This document shows, piece by piece, positions 8,142 through 15,523 of a stretch of DNA of 18,375 nt. The notes under the pieces were generated by a model. It was not told the origin of the DNA, made no database searches, and saw nothing but the letters and a program-made list of their open reading frames with translations. The translations under genes and the position numbers were made by a program. The stretch spans positions 1 through 18,375 of the forward strand of contig CAUQMH010000025.1 in the NCBI GenBank assembly GCA_963519075.1, read 5' to 3'. The stretch comes from JABCPE02 sp963519075 (lineage in GTDB: Bacteria; Bacteroidota; Bacteroidia; Flavobacteriales; Weeksellaceae). Position 1 is the stretch's first letter. Every line of letters starts with the position of its first letter.

Positions 8142-8947
8142 TAGTATTGGTCTTTATATTGGTTCATGATTTCTTGTACGATTTCTACATCGGTTCTTGT
8201 AATGTATTTTTTTCTTCCTTTTCTGAATTTATCAAGAGCATTTTTATAATCTAAATACAATTCTCCTTTTGTATTATAAGAGAATAGTTCAGCTTTGAAT
8301 TTTCTCCACCCCATAAGAGTTTCATGATACATCAAGAATCTTTTTCCTCTGGGCATATCCATTGTTCTTGATTTATGGTATTTATCTTTCAGTAAATCCA
8401 AAATTTCCTGTAATCTATCTATTCCTCCTGAAAATTTCAGAGTTTCGTAAATTTCTTGGTTATCAAAACCCCACTCTCTGAAATTCTGTGGTTGTTCAGG
8501 GAAAGATTTAAGAGGATTCAGCATTCTTTTATAATATAAAACCCATAATGGGTCTGCATCTACAGTTGCAGAAGTCCAATGAGCAAAATCCTGTACATTT
8601 CTTTTATAAATGCTGTCTGACTCTGCTTTTATTTTTTCAGCTTCTTGTTTTTGAACTTCAAGCTCTAACAATCTTTGGACTTCAAGACCTGTGGGTTTCA
8701 AAGGGCGTATATCCTGCCCATTTTTGTAATCTTTATTCCTTTTCGGTGACCACATTCCCCAAACTGTAGCATAAGCAAAGTTAGTCTGGACACCCAAAAA
8801 CCATTTTCCATAAGGTCGCCAATCTCCCCATCTCTCAAAAACCATTCTTTTGTGTTGAGACACAATGGCATTATCATTTAGTCTATTTTGAGCATTTATA
8901 CTGATGCAGAAAAGAAAAACAGCATAAATTAGTTTTTGATATTTCAT
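8141..8947 (-). CDS. Secreted orphan protein sharing a C-terminal tail with the VirB5-like trio
   Basis: I do not recognise this 268-residue protein. It has a signal peptide (1-19, SINA before Gln). The mature part is rich in Trp, Tyr and basic residues (ERWGDWRPYGKWFLG near 38-52), with a helical Glu/Lys stretch at about 90-115. The last 20 residues, TDVEIVQEIMNQYKDQY and just before, match the tails of the three preceding proteins although the rest does not. That, with its place between the VirB5-like genes and traJ, suggests a periplasmic or surface part of the secretion system. It begins 5 bases after the preceding gene and overlaps traJ by one base. Confidence 0.85.
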   Translation of the reverse strand: MKYQKLIYAVFLFCISINAQNRLNDNAIVSQHKRMVFERWGDWRPYGKWFLGVQTNFAYATVWGMWSPKRNKDYKNGQDIRPLKPTGLEVQRLLELEVQKQEAEKIKAESDSIYKRNVQDFAHWTSATVDADPLWVLYYKRMLNPLKSFPEQPQNFREWGFDNQEIYETLKFSGGIDRLQEILDLLKDKYHKSRTMDMPRGKRFLMYHETLMGWRKFKAELFSYNTKGELYLDYKNALDKFRKGRKKYITRTDVEIVQEIMNQYKDQY

Positions 8948-8952
8948 ACACT

Positions 8953-9615
8953 TTAATATTTAAGATATTGATATTTTCTCATAATGTCTTCTACAATAGA
9001 TTTATCCATATTGACATACCATCCAAGATGTGGAATTTGATAAATATATGGTGTATCTTTTCCTCTTTCTAACATCAAATTGATATACATCACATTGGCG
9101 TGTAATATTCTAACTCTGTCAAACATCCTGCTGATTAAAACTTCTCTATCATATGGGTCTATAAGTAAATCACTATCTTCTCTTAATATTTCCTCTTTGA
9201 GTTCCTTCTGTATCATTAGGATTTCTTGCACGATACGATAGTAATGGTCTGTGAGAAGTATAGCATATTGTGGGTATTTTGCTGTGAGTTTTAACATTTT
9301 CCCACTGTGTTCTCCTACTTCCCCAAGATATTTGTAGAGATATTTAAGCTGTTTCCCTTGTTTTATCGTTTGGTTTACTTTACTTAATTTATCATATATA
9401 AACTCCTGTATAGCAACTACTTGTGTTATTTTCTTATTTATATCATCATAGAGTTGTTTTTGTTTCTCATAGGACTTAAGAAAACCTTCATTACTTGTAA
9501 GTCTCACCGCTTGATTTTTAGTAAGTTGAGCAATCAGCTTATCATTTACAACTACTGTCTGACCTCTTGCAGATATTACATTTAAAATCAAACAGAAAAA
9601 TATAATCCTTTTCAT
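8953..9615 (-). CDS. VirB5-like secreted helical protein, paralogue 3
   Basis: The 220-residue protein has a signal peptide (1-18, SARG before Gln) and a mature part that is almost wholly helical. It aligns with the product of 10313-10966: IQEFIYDKLSKVNQTIKQGK against IQEKILKGLSEVSGTLQNGL, then the KYPQYAIL / QNPEYAVF block and the shared tail, here NMDKSIVEDIMRKYQYLKY. Small secreted helical proteins in this part of a T4SS operon usually correspond to VirB5/TrbJ (TraI, DUF4141, in Bacteroides elements), minor pilus or tip components. It starts one base after the preceding gene. Confidence 0.82.
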   Translation of the reverse strand: MKRIIFFCLILNVISARGQTVVVNDKLIAQLTKNQAVRLTSNEGFLKSYEKQKQLYDDINKKITQVVAIQEFIYDKLSKVNQTIKQGKQLKYLYKYLGEVGEHSGKMLKLTAKYPQYAILLTDHYYRIVQEILMIQKELKEEILREDSDLLIDPYDREVLISRMFDRVRILHANVMYINLMLERGKDTPYIYQIPHLGWYVNMDKSIVEDIMRKYQYLKY

Positions 9616-9616
9616 A

Positions 9617-10300
9617 TCAGAAAGTTTTTATATTATCAATAATCTCTTCTACAATTTGCCTGTCTGCATTTACATAATAACTGAGCATAGCTTTATTTCT
9701 CTCAAATTTTTCTTTTGCATTTCTAATCATCATAAGCATGTAAAAAGATTGGCTATTAAGTCTTTCCACTTCTGAGAGTGCATAATCTATTAAGATTTTT
9801 CTTTCAGCTTTTTCCATTTGATTGATTGCTCCATAGGAAACAACAATTCCTGTAATGAGTCTTACCACCATTTGAAGCTCATCTACAAATTCTACCTGCT
9901 TCGGCAGAGCAACAATCAAGGTATAAGGTGCAGTTCTTATTTCTTGGATAATCTTTATTTGATTTTCTTTGATTTCTTTTGCCTCTTGTGAAATTACTAT
10001 TCCAGCAGGAATAGCCTGTAATGCAAAATCAATAATTCTTAACCTGTCTTGAATTTTCTTTGTTGTATCTTTAAATTTTGACCATTGTTTTTTATTGACT
10101 ACTTCTGCACCTAAATTGATATTCTGCTTTTTTTTCATTTCTTGTTGTCTCTCATTCTCCTGCATAGAATGGCGAATTTCTTGATTCATCATAGGGAAAG
10201 ACACATTTTCTTCTTCCCAAGGTGGTTTTGGTTTTCCTCCTGATGATGTTAATACTAAATAACCTGCAAGAAATACTGCTGAAAAAAGAAATTTTCTCAT
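9617..10300 (-). CDS. VirB5-like helical protein, diverged paralogue 2
   Basis: The 227-residue protein has a hydrophobic N-terminus (about 1-20) that should act as an export signal or anchor, but without the Ala/Gly-Gln cleavage context or a lipobox Cys seen in comparable proteins. A Pro-rich and Glu-rich linker follows (about 23-65), then a helical domain. Residues 95-200 follow the pattern of the two neighbouring paralogues, with the ERKILIDYALSEVERLN helix, and the protein ends in the same tail type (NADRQIVEEIIDNIKTF). The hydrophobic patches near 85-100 and 145-160 may be membrane-active. Likely a further VirB5-type component; the exact role is unknown. Confidence 0.78.
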   Translation of the reverse strand: MRKFLFSAVFLAGYLVLTSSGGKPKPPWEEENVSFPMMNQEIRHSMQENERQQEMKKKQNINLGAEVVNKKQWSKFKDTTKKIQDRLRIIDFALQAIPAGIVISQEAKEIKENQIKIIQEIRTAPYTLIVALPKQVEFVDELQMVVRLITGIVVSYGAINQMEKAERKILIDYALSEVERLNSQSFYMLMMIRNAKEKFERNKAMLSYYVNADRQIVEEIIDNIKTF

Positions 10301-10312
10301 AATGATTCGGTT

Positions 10313-10966
10313 TTAAAAATTATGTTTATATCTATCCATTATATTTCTGACAATATCTTTATCTGTATTGATATAGCCTTGAAAAGGGTTAATAGCTCTC
10401 CAAAATCCCAATCTTTTAGCTCTTTCTAAATCTAAACTAATGGTCGCCAGCCAGACTTTTAACATCTTTACTTTTGTAGAAATATCATAAATCAGCTTAT
10501 ATCTATCCCCAGCAGTTGCAAGATTTAGTTCCCCTGATTTTAGAAGCTCACTCACTTCGGTGGACATTTTGAGAATTTGTCTGTATGTATATTCCGTAGT
10601 TTTTGCTCCGAAAACAGCATATTCAGGATTTTGTTTTACAAATTTTCCAATCTCTGAGGAATACATAGCACAATCTTTTAGATCTTCATAAATTTCTTTG
10701 ACTTGTAATCCGTTTTGGAGAGTTCCTGAAACTTCACTCAATCCCTTTAAGATTTTTTCTTGAATATTATTAACTACTACCATTTGAGTTCCAACCCAAG
10801 CCTGTGCTTTTTGGAGTTTATTTTGTTGTGTAATGGTTTCGTTTTGTTTGTCTTTTAGATTGTCTGAATACAGCTTTAAGGCAGCGGTAGTTACTACATC
10901 TACATAAGTGTTTTGAGCTGATAAAAAACTTCCCAAAAACACTAAACTCAAATAATATTTTTTCAT
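10313..10966 (-). CDS. VirB5-like secreted protein, paralogue 1 (TraI/DUF4141 position)
   Basis: The 217-residue protein has a signal peptide (1-17, FLSA before Gln) and a helical mature domain with a coiled-coil-like start (about 35-60). It directly follows traG by two bases, where Bacteroidetes elements carry traI (DUF4141, VirB5/TrbJ-like), so it is the best candidate for TraI proper. VirB5 proteins are secreted minor components at the pilus tip or base and may contact recipients. Its last residues, NTDKDIVRNIMDRYKHNF, define the tail shared by the next three gene products. Confidence 0.83.
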   Translation of the reverse strand: MKKYYLSLVFLGSFLSAQNTYVDVVTTAALKLYSDNLKDKQNETITQQNKLQKAQAWVGTQMVVVNNIQEKILKGLSEVSGTLQNGLQVKEIYEDLKDCAMYSSEIGKFVKQNPEYAVFGAKTTEYTYRQILKMSTEVSELLKSGELNLATAGDRYKLIYDISTKVKMLKVWLATISLDLERAKRLGFWRAINPFQGYINTDKDIVRNIMDRYKHNF

Positions 10967-10968
10967 AA

Positions 10969-13900
10969 CTATATGCTATTTACAAGGTTCTCAAAAGTTT
11001 TTTCTTTTTCTAATTCTAATTGTTTCCTGTTAAAATGTTTTTCTTCCAATTCTTCATTGATTTGAGCTACTTTTTCTTGGATAATTTTAATTGGATTTTC
11101 TCCTTTGTGTTTTCGCTTAATGTGATTGTAATATTTTAAAACTTTTTCATCAATTGGCTTTTTGTATAGATTGACAAGAGGTACTAAATTATCCAGAGGT
11201 GCTATTTTCTTTAAATCAGCCACGATGCGTTCTAATGCCAAATCATAATTCCCAACTGCTTTTGCATAATGTTCTACGGCTGATTTTTCAGGTTTCTCAG
11301 TAGTATAGGTTAGATATTGCTCCAAAGAAACTTCATTACCATAAACTTCGCCTCTTCCTCCTCGTTTTAAATAAAACTCTTTAAATCGGCTTCTACCATA
11401 TTTATTGTTTAGGTTATTGATTGTCCAAATTTTATTTTGCTCCACTTTATTGAGAGAAAGAATATCAGCAATTGCTCCAAAATTATCTTTGAATTTGGAT
11501 TGGTCAAGCAAAATGAAAGTATCTGAATTAGAAATAATAGAATCCTTAACTACTGCATTACCAATAATATCGTTGAGTTCTTGGGTTACTACAATAGTTT
11601 CCCCCCAGAACTTACGCACAGTTTTGTATAGATAAAGAATGTATCCTCCCATTAATTTAGAGGCGATAGCTTTCCATGCCTCTTCTATAATCAAAGCTTT
11701 TCTTCTATCGTTTCTCAATCTCATCTTTTGGATAAAAGTATCCATAATGATAAGTGTAACAATAGGAAATAGAGTAGGGTTGTCTTTAACATTATCAATC
11801 TCAAAGACAATAAACGGCTCATCAAATAAGGTGCTGTCTGCACTTTCGTTGAGTGTTGTTCCGTATCTTCCTCCTTTATAGAAATCTTTTAAGACAAAGA
11901 GAAAAGTCCTCAAGTTGAATTCTTTTTCTGTAATGTTGTATTTTTTATTTTTCAAATAGATAGGCAAAAATCTATCGCAGTATTCATAGAAACTATTGAA
12001 AGACAATTCCGAAACTTCTAATTTTTCATCTAACTCTTTTATTCTTTTTATCAAAGCAAATCTAAATGCCTCATTCCATTCCTCTGTGGTTTTAGGATTT
12101 TTGATAACTTCTTGCGGAGCTATAACAGCTAATTTTGTTTCATTATATTCCTTTCTTCTTTCTTCATCTGTCAAAGTTTCATAAGCTTCATACACCCTAT
12201 GAAACATCTCCTTGTTATAATCAGGATTATTTATATTTTTATCAGGGTGGTAAAAGTTGATTAATCTTCTTCCTATTCTTTTAATCTCATCAGTAGGAGC
12301 ATCAAACGAAACCCCTAATATCTCATAATAGGTTTTGTTGCTTTCTAGCTCTTCTTCAAAATCCTCTAAAATATCCTCTCTGCTAATATTATATTTTTCC
12401 AAATGGAGTAAAAGCTCTTCATCAGATACCTGTTCATACCATGCTCTGCCTCTATTAAAAAATTGATGATAGTAAGACATCAGAGTATTGTCTAAAATAG
12501 ATTTTTGCTCTTTGCTCATTGTAGCATCTGCCCCCTGCCAAATCATAAAAATCAGATTGGTCAAAAATTCTATTTTTTCAATATTAAATTCCTTTTCGTT
12601 CATCACAAAAGGATTCATGGTAATAGGTTTTTCTTCGGTATATTTGATATACTTCCCACCTTTATAGCTACAAGTTCCAGAATAGGAATCTCCTGTATCT
12701 ACAATCACAACATCATAATTATAAAGTAAATACTGCTCAACGATATTGTTCATCAAGAATGATTTACCAGACCCTGAAGGTCCGAGAACAAATTTATTTC
12801 TGTTATTCATTCTTCCAGTTTTCATAGGTAAATCAGATAGGTCTACTTTTAAGGGAACTCCTTGTCTGTCGGTAAATCTTAAATAAATATTGGATTCTTC
12901 ACTTATGGGGAAACTCTCCTTAAAAAAAAAACAAAGCGAAGCTTCACTTGTAGTGGTAAATAAATCATACCCTTTTAACTCAACTGCATTGCCAGGTATC
13001 GCACACCTAAACAATTCTAGTTGGTTATAAGCATTTTTTGAAACGATAATTCCTTTGGTAAATAATTTACTTTCTATCAGAGACTGGGTTCTCTCCATTT
13101 CTTCCTGTGTTTCAGTCGCAAAAACAATGGAAAAATGAGCATCTACAATCAGCTGTCCATCTACGGCAATATTGTGAAGCAGAGTTTCTATTTCTTCTGC
13201 CACTATCATATTTGAAGGTGCAGATTTTGCTACCCCCTCATGTTTTTTCTTTTTCTTATCAAGCTCTCTTTGTTTTGGTGCTTGTTCTGGAATAGAAATA
13301 ATTTGATTATAGATAACCATATGGTAGTCTTCCAATTCATTGATAAAAGAAAAATTATCAACGGCTGTTTCCGATGCTGTACCATTTCCACCTAAAATAG
13401 AATAAGGCTCTATCTGGCTCGGAAGCTCAATATTTTCCACATCTACAAAACTAATAACCTTTCCATGTCTATTTCCAAATCTTAAATTAGTATTGGTAGA
13501 TTTAATGTTATCAAAGGTTGGAATATCGGATAAATTCATTGATAAAACCCCTCCAATATAATATTCCCAGTCTTTTTCAAATAAAAATTGTGGTTCGCAA
13601 TGGAATTGAGAGAGAAGCATATGCACTTTTTGGCATTTGTCTCGTAGTTCTTTATATCTTTTATCTGAAAAATTGTAGTTGTTTTTTTTCTTTGAGTTGT
13701 CCACAACATCAGTAAATAAAAGCAGGGTATCAATCGTTTTATAAATTCTTCCCTCAAAATGTTCAGAGTACTTTTGTTGTAGAAATTGAGTAGATTTTTC
13801 TGCAGAGTATCTTTGTTTTCTAAAAATATCTAATTTTTGAATAATATGGTTTTCGCCAATAATAGAAATTACTTGATTGAGTATTGTATGAAAATCAGTA

Positions 13901-14058
13901 TAGGAATTAGGGTCAGCAGAATATTGTTCTACCGCATTCTTTATCTTAATCCCAATGACAGGATTTCCGTATTTACCGATTAAAACATCAAAATTCCAAT
14001 TATGTTCTTTGCCATAATCATAACCTATGAAAGGAATATCAAAAATTTTATTTTTCAT
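10969..14058 (-). CDS. traG: TraG, VirB4 conjugation ATPase with an embedded DnaJ J-domain
   Basis: This 1029-residue protein is the VirB4-type ATPase that powers assembly of the secretion channel and pilus at the inner membrane. The VirB4 N-terminal domain spans about 1-400. Walker A, GPSGSGKS, is at 426-433; Walker B, LIIEEAW, at 789-795; and the VVTQELNDIIGN and NSDTFILLDQSKF motifs of the Bacteroidetes TraG family follow at about 823-855. Family members are usually about 830-850 residues, from memory. The extra length is an insertion between the Walker motifs (about 535-685) holding a complete J-domain at 576-640, with HPD at 604-606. The reading frame is unbroken. The gene overlaps traF by 11 bases. 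A run of ten T in the coding strand (12931-12922) encodes F377-F379. Confidence 0.96.
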   Translation of the reverse strand: MKNKIFDIPFIGYDYGKEHNWNFDVLIGKYGNPVIGIKIKNAVEQYSADPNSYTDFHTILNQVISIIGENHIIQKLDIFRKQRYSAEKSTQFLQQKYSEHFEGRIYKTIDTLLLFTDVVDNSKKKNNYNFSDKRYKELRDKCQKVHMLLSQFHCEPQFLFEKDWEYYIGGVLSMNLSDIPTFDNIKSTNTNLRFGNRHGKVISFVDVENIELPSQIEPYSILGGNGTASETAVDNFSFINELEDYHMVIYNQIISIPEQAPKQRELDKKKKKHEGVAKSAPSNMIVAEEIETLLHNIAVDGQLIVDAHFSIVFATETQEEMERTQSLIESKLFTKGIIVSKNAYNQLELFRCAIPGNAVELKGYDLFTTTSEASLCFFFKESFPISEESNIYLRFTDRQGVPLKVDLSDLPMKTGRMNNRNKFVLGPSGSGKSFLMNNIVEQYLLYNYDVVIVDTGDSYSGTCSYKGGKYIKYTEEKPITMNPFVMNEKEFNIEKIEFLTNLIFMIWQGADATMSKEQKSILDNTLMSYYHQFFNRGRAWYEQVSDEELLLHLEKYNISREDILEDFEEELESNKTYYEILGVSFDAPTDEIKRIGRRLINFYHPDKNINNPDYNKEMFHRVYEAYETLTDEERRKEYNETKLAVIAPQEVIKNPKTTEEWNEAFRFALIKRIKELDEKLEVSELSFNSFYEYCDRFLPIYLKNKKYNITEKEFNLRTFLFVLKDFYKGGRYGTTLNESADSTLFDEPFIVFEIDNVKDNPTLFPIVTLIIMDTFIQKMRLRNDRRKALIIEEAWKAIASKLMGGYILYLYKTVRKFWGETIVVTQELNDIIGNAVVKDSIISNSDTFILLDQSKFKDNFGAIADILSLNKVEQNKIWTINNLNNKYGRSRFKEFYLKRGGRGEVYGNEVSLEQYLTYTTEKPEKSAVEHYAKAVGNYDLALERIVADLKKIAPLDNLVPLVNLYKKPIDEKVLKYYNHIKRKHKGENPIKIIQEKVAQINEELEEKHFNRKQLELEKEKTFENLVNSI
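12139..12333 (-). other. J-domain (DnaJ-type) inside TraG
   Basis: Residues 576-640 of the TraG ATPase read as a full J-domain: helix I TYYEILGV; helix II EIKRIGRRLINFY, with the basic face that contacts DnaK; the loop HPDKN; helix III MFHRVYEAYETLTD; and helix IV EERRKEY. The HPD triplet (12249-12241) is the part needed to stimulate the ATPase of Hsp70 proteins. J-domains normally occur in separate co-chaperones. Its place in a VirB4 protein suggests that the conjugation ATPase recruits the host DnaK. Confidence 0.93.
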
Positions 14059-14356
14059 TTTTATTTTTAGATTTGAATTTTTTTATGCTAAATCTTTTAG
14101 GAAAAATATGCAGTTCATCATTGTTTTTAGTTTTATTGTAAAGCCCTTTGGAGTCTTGTATTTTAAACATTCCCCAAAATCCTAATGCTCCAATACCAAG
14201 ACCTAAAAGCGTTCCCCAAATCCCCATAAAAGAGCCTAAAACTCCTGATAAAACAAGCCCTAAGGCTACACAGCCCATAGCATAGTAAATGTATTTATCC
14301 TTTAATCCGAATAAAACAAGGGGTTTTTTCAACCCCTTGTATAAGTAGAAGCCCAT
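14048..14356 (-). CDS. traF: TraF, VirB3-like membrane protein (DUF4133)
   Basis: The 102-residue protein has two closely spaced membrane segments (about 24-42 and 44-62) and a basic C-terminal tail. The start, GFYLYKGLKKPLVLFGLKDK, is typical of DUF4133/TraF of Bacteroidetes conjugative elements, the counterpart of VirB3, which works with the VirB4 ATPase. It begins one base after traE and overlaps traG by 11 bases, so F and G are probably translated together. The first 40 bases of its coding region contain a perfect 10-bp hairpin. Confidence 0.93.
   Translation of the reverse strand: MGFYLYKGLKKPLVLFGLKDKYIYYAMGCVALGLVLSGVLGSFMGIWGTLLGLGIGALGFWGMFKIQDSKGLYNKTKNNDELHIFPKRFSIKKFKSKNKNEK
14316..14340 (-). 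other. Perfect 10-bp hairpin at the traE/traF junction
   Basis: ACAAGGGGTT (14316-14325) and AACCCCTTGT (14331-14340) pair perfectly around a 5-base loop (GAAAA in the RNA). The structure lies 17-41 bases inside traF, just after the end of the pilin gene. On the minus strand it is followed by TTTTATTC. It is the strongest hairpin I see inside the operon and may be an mRNA stabiliser, attenuator or weak terminator after traE. Confidence 0.6.
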
Positions 14357-14357
14357 T

Positions 14358-14723
14358 TTAACTCAATCCGAAGAAAGACCCTACGAATGTAGGCACGATA
14401 GTTAAAAATAAACAAGCTCCACCCCAACCAAGGATTTCTTTATTCACATCTTGGTCTCCGTTCTGCCACTTATTGTAGATTCTAAGACCTCCAATAAGTC
14501 CAACGATACCACCAACAAACTGAATAAAAGTTTTTAGAGGTGTCCAGTACTTCTTAATCTCATTACCAGCTGTGGTAAAAGCACCTGCACCACCACCTCC
14601 CGCTTGTGCAAAAGCAGGACTTGTAGAAAGTAGCAGTAATGCTAAGATTAAAACTCTCTCTCTTTTCACACCTTTGAAGTTCGCTAATTTTAGCCCCTTC
14701 AATCTTTGGAATTTTCCAGTCAT
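14358..14723 (-). CDS. traE: TraE, VirB2-like pilin/channel subunit (DUF4134)
   Basis: The 121-residue precursor has a long basic N-region (KFQRLKGLKLANFKGVKRER), a hydrophobic signal (about 26-38) and a cut site SPAFA before Gln41. The mature protein of about 80 residues has a Gly-rich start, the GNEIKKYWTPLKTFIQFVGG helix, a second helix with NGDQDVNKEI between, and the Gly-rich GWGGACLFL end, all typical of DUF4134/TraE. The family is the likely pilin (VirB2 counterpart). A 48-base AT-rich leader separates it from the upstream gene, the largest gap within the operon, which could hold its own translation or transcription signals. The long N-region makes the exact start less certain. Confidence 0.92.
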   Translation of the reverse strand: MTGKFQRLKGLKLANFKGVKRERVLILALLLLSTSPAFAQAGGGGAGAFTTAGNEIKKYWTPLKTFIQFVGGIVGLIGGLRIYNKWQNGDQDVNKEILGWGGACLFLTIVPTFVGSFFGLS

Positions 14724-14771
14724 AATTGAAAAAATTTAAAAATGTTAAAAAATTATTTGGTTTCGGATTTA

Positions 14772-15242
14772 CTAAGAATGAATGTGATAAACTTTTTGTC
14801 CATCATAATTGGCAACCATTTTTACTTTTGTATTAATGTGGTTTAGTATATCTTTTATTTTTAAATTAGATATAGGTTTATCTGCAATTGATGGATTTTT
14901 ATTTTCAGTTTGTTCTTCTGCAATTTCCATCTCTTCCTCCTCTAATTTATTTTCATCTTCATATTTGTTTTTTAGTTTTTCTATGTCTTGATTTTCATCA
15001 GTTGCAGAAAGAAAAGGTTCTTGAATTTCCTCATAGGATTTAGGTGTCCTTATGTTTTCTACATCTTCTATTCCTACAACCACAGGTGTTTCCTTGTTCT
15101 GTTGTGCAAAATCAGAAATAGAATAGTTCTGTTCGCTGTTTTCTGCCTCTACAACTTTTTCTTTTTTTAAGAATAAATCATAAATAACCATTCCCACATA
15201 ATACAGGAAATACAATCCTAAAATGATAGGTATAAATTTCAT
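14772..15242 (-). CDS. Acidic single-pass membrane protein (TraD position)
   Basis: The 156-residue protein has one N-terminal membrane segment (about 3-24), then a Lys-Lys-Glu-Lys stop and a long acidic, probably disordered region (about 30-115, many Glu and Asp). A small folded end of about 40 residues (NLKIKDILNHINTKV, VYHIHS) follows. It takes the place of traD in Bacteroidetes operons, between the ParA-linked genes and traE, but I see no clear family signature. The start shares one base with the upstream stop (TAATG). Confidence 0.78.
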   Translation of the reverse strand: MKFIPIILGLYFLYYVGMVIYDLFLKKEKVVEAENSEQNYSISDFAQQNKETPVVVGIEDVENIRTPKSYEEIQEPFLSATDENQDIEKLKNKYEDENKLEEEEMEIAEEQTENKNPSIADKPISNLKIKDILNHINTKVKMVANYDGQKVYHIHS

Positions 15243-15523
15243 TAGTCTTCTTTTTTATTTTTAAGTTCTATTACTTGTGCCATCAATCTCCTAAACTCTC
15301 TTTTGCCGAGTGCATACCTCATTCCCAAATCAATAACTTCATTCATATCTATACTAAATGTGTTAAATTTCCCCAGCTCAATATGAAGCTCATTATCTAT
15401 TGCTACAGTTCGCTCTTGTCGGTTGCTTTTTTCTTGCTCCCAATCTTTTATAAAATCTTCTATATTGATGTCGTTATATTTTCTTTCCAGATGAATAGAA
15501 AATGGCAGTTTATATTGTGGCAT
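15242..15523 (-). CDS. Small hypothetical protein coupled to ParA
   Basis: The 93-residue protein has no signal or membrane segment and is not a family I recognise. It starts 14 bases inside the end of the ParA gene and ends on the start codon of the next, so its output is probably tied to ParA. The C-terminal half (FSIDMNEVIDLGMRYALGKR then a helix) could be a strand-helix-helix fold. A role as the ParA partner protein, as TraB or TraC may be in related elements, is only a guess from position. Confidence 0.7.
   Translation of the reverse strand: MPQYKLPFSIHLERKYNDINIEDFIKDWEQEKSNRQERTVAIDNELHIELGKFNTFSIDMNEVIDLGMRYALGKREFRRLMAQVIELKNKKED

Noticed and set aside
12001..12456. A separate dnaJ-like gene or a fusion caused by a sequencing error
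   Set aside because: The frame is continuous through the J-domain and back into conserved TraG sequence on both sides, with no start signal or stop, so it is an insertion within one protein.
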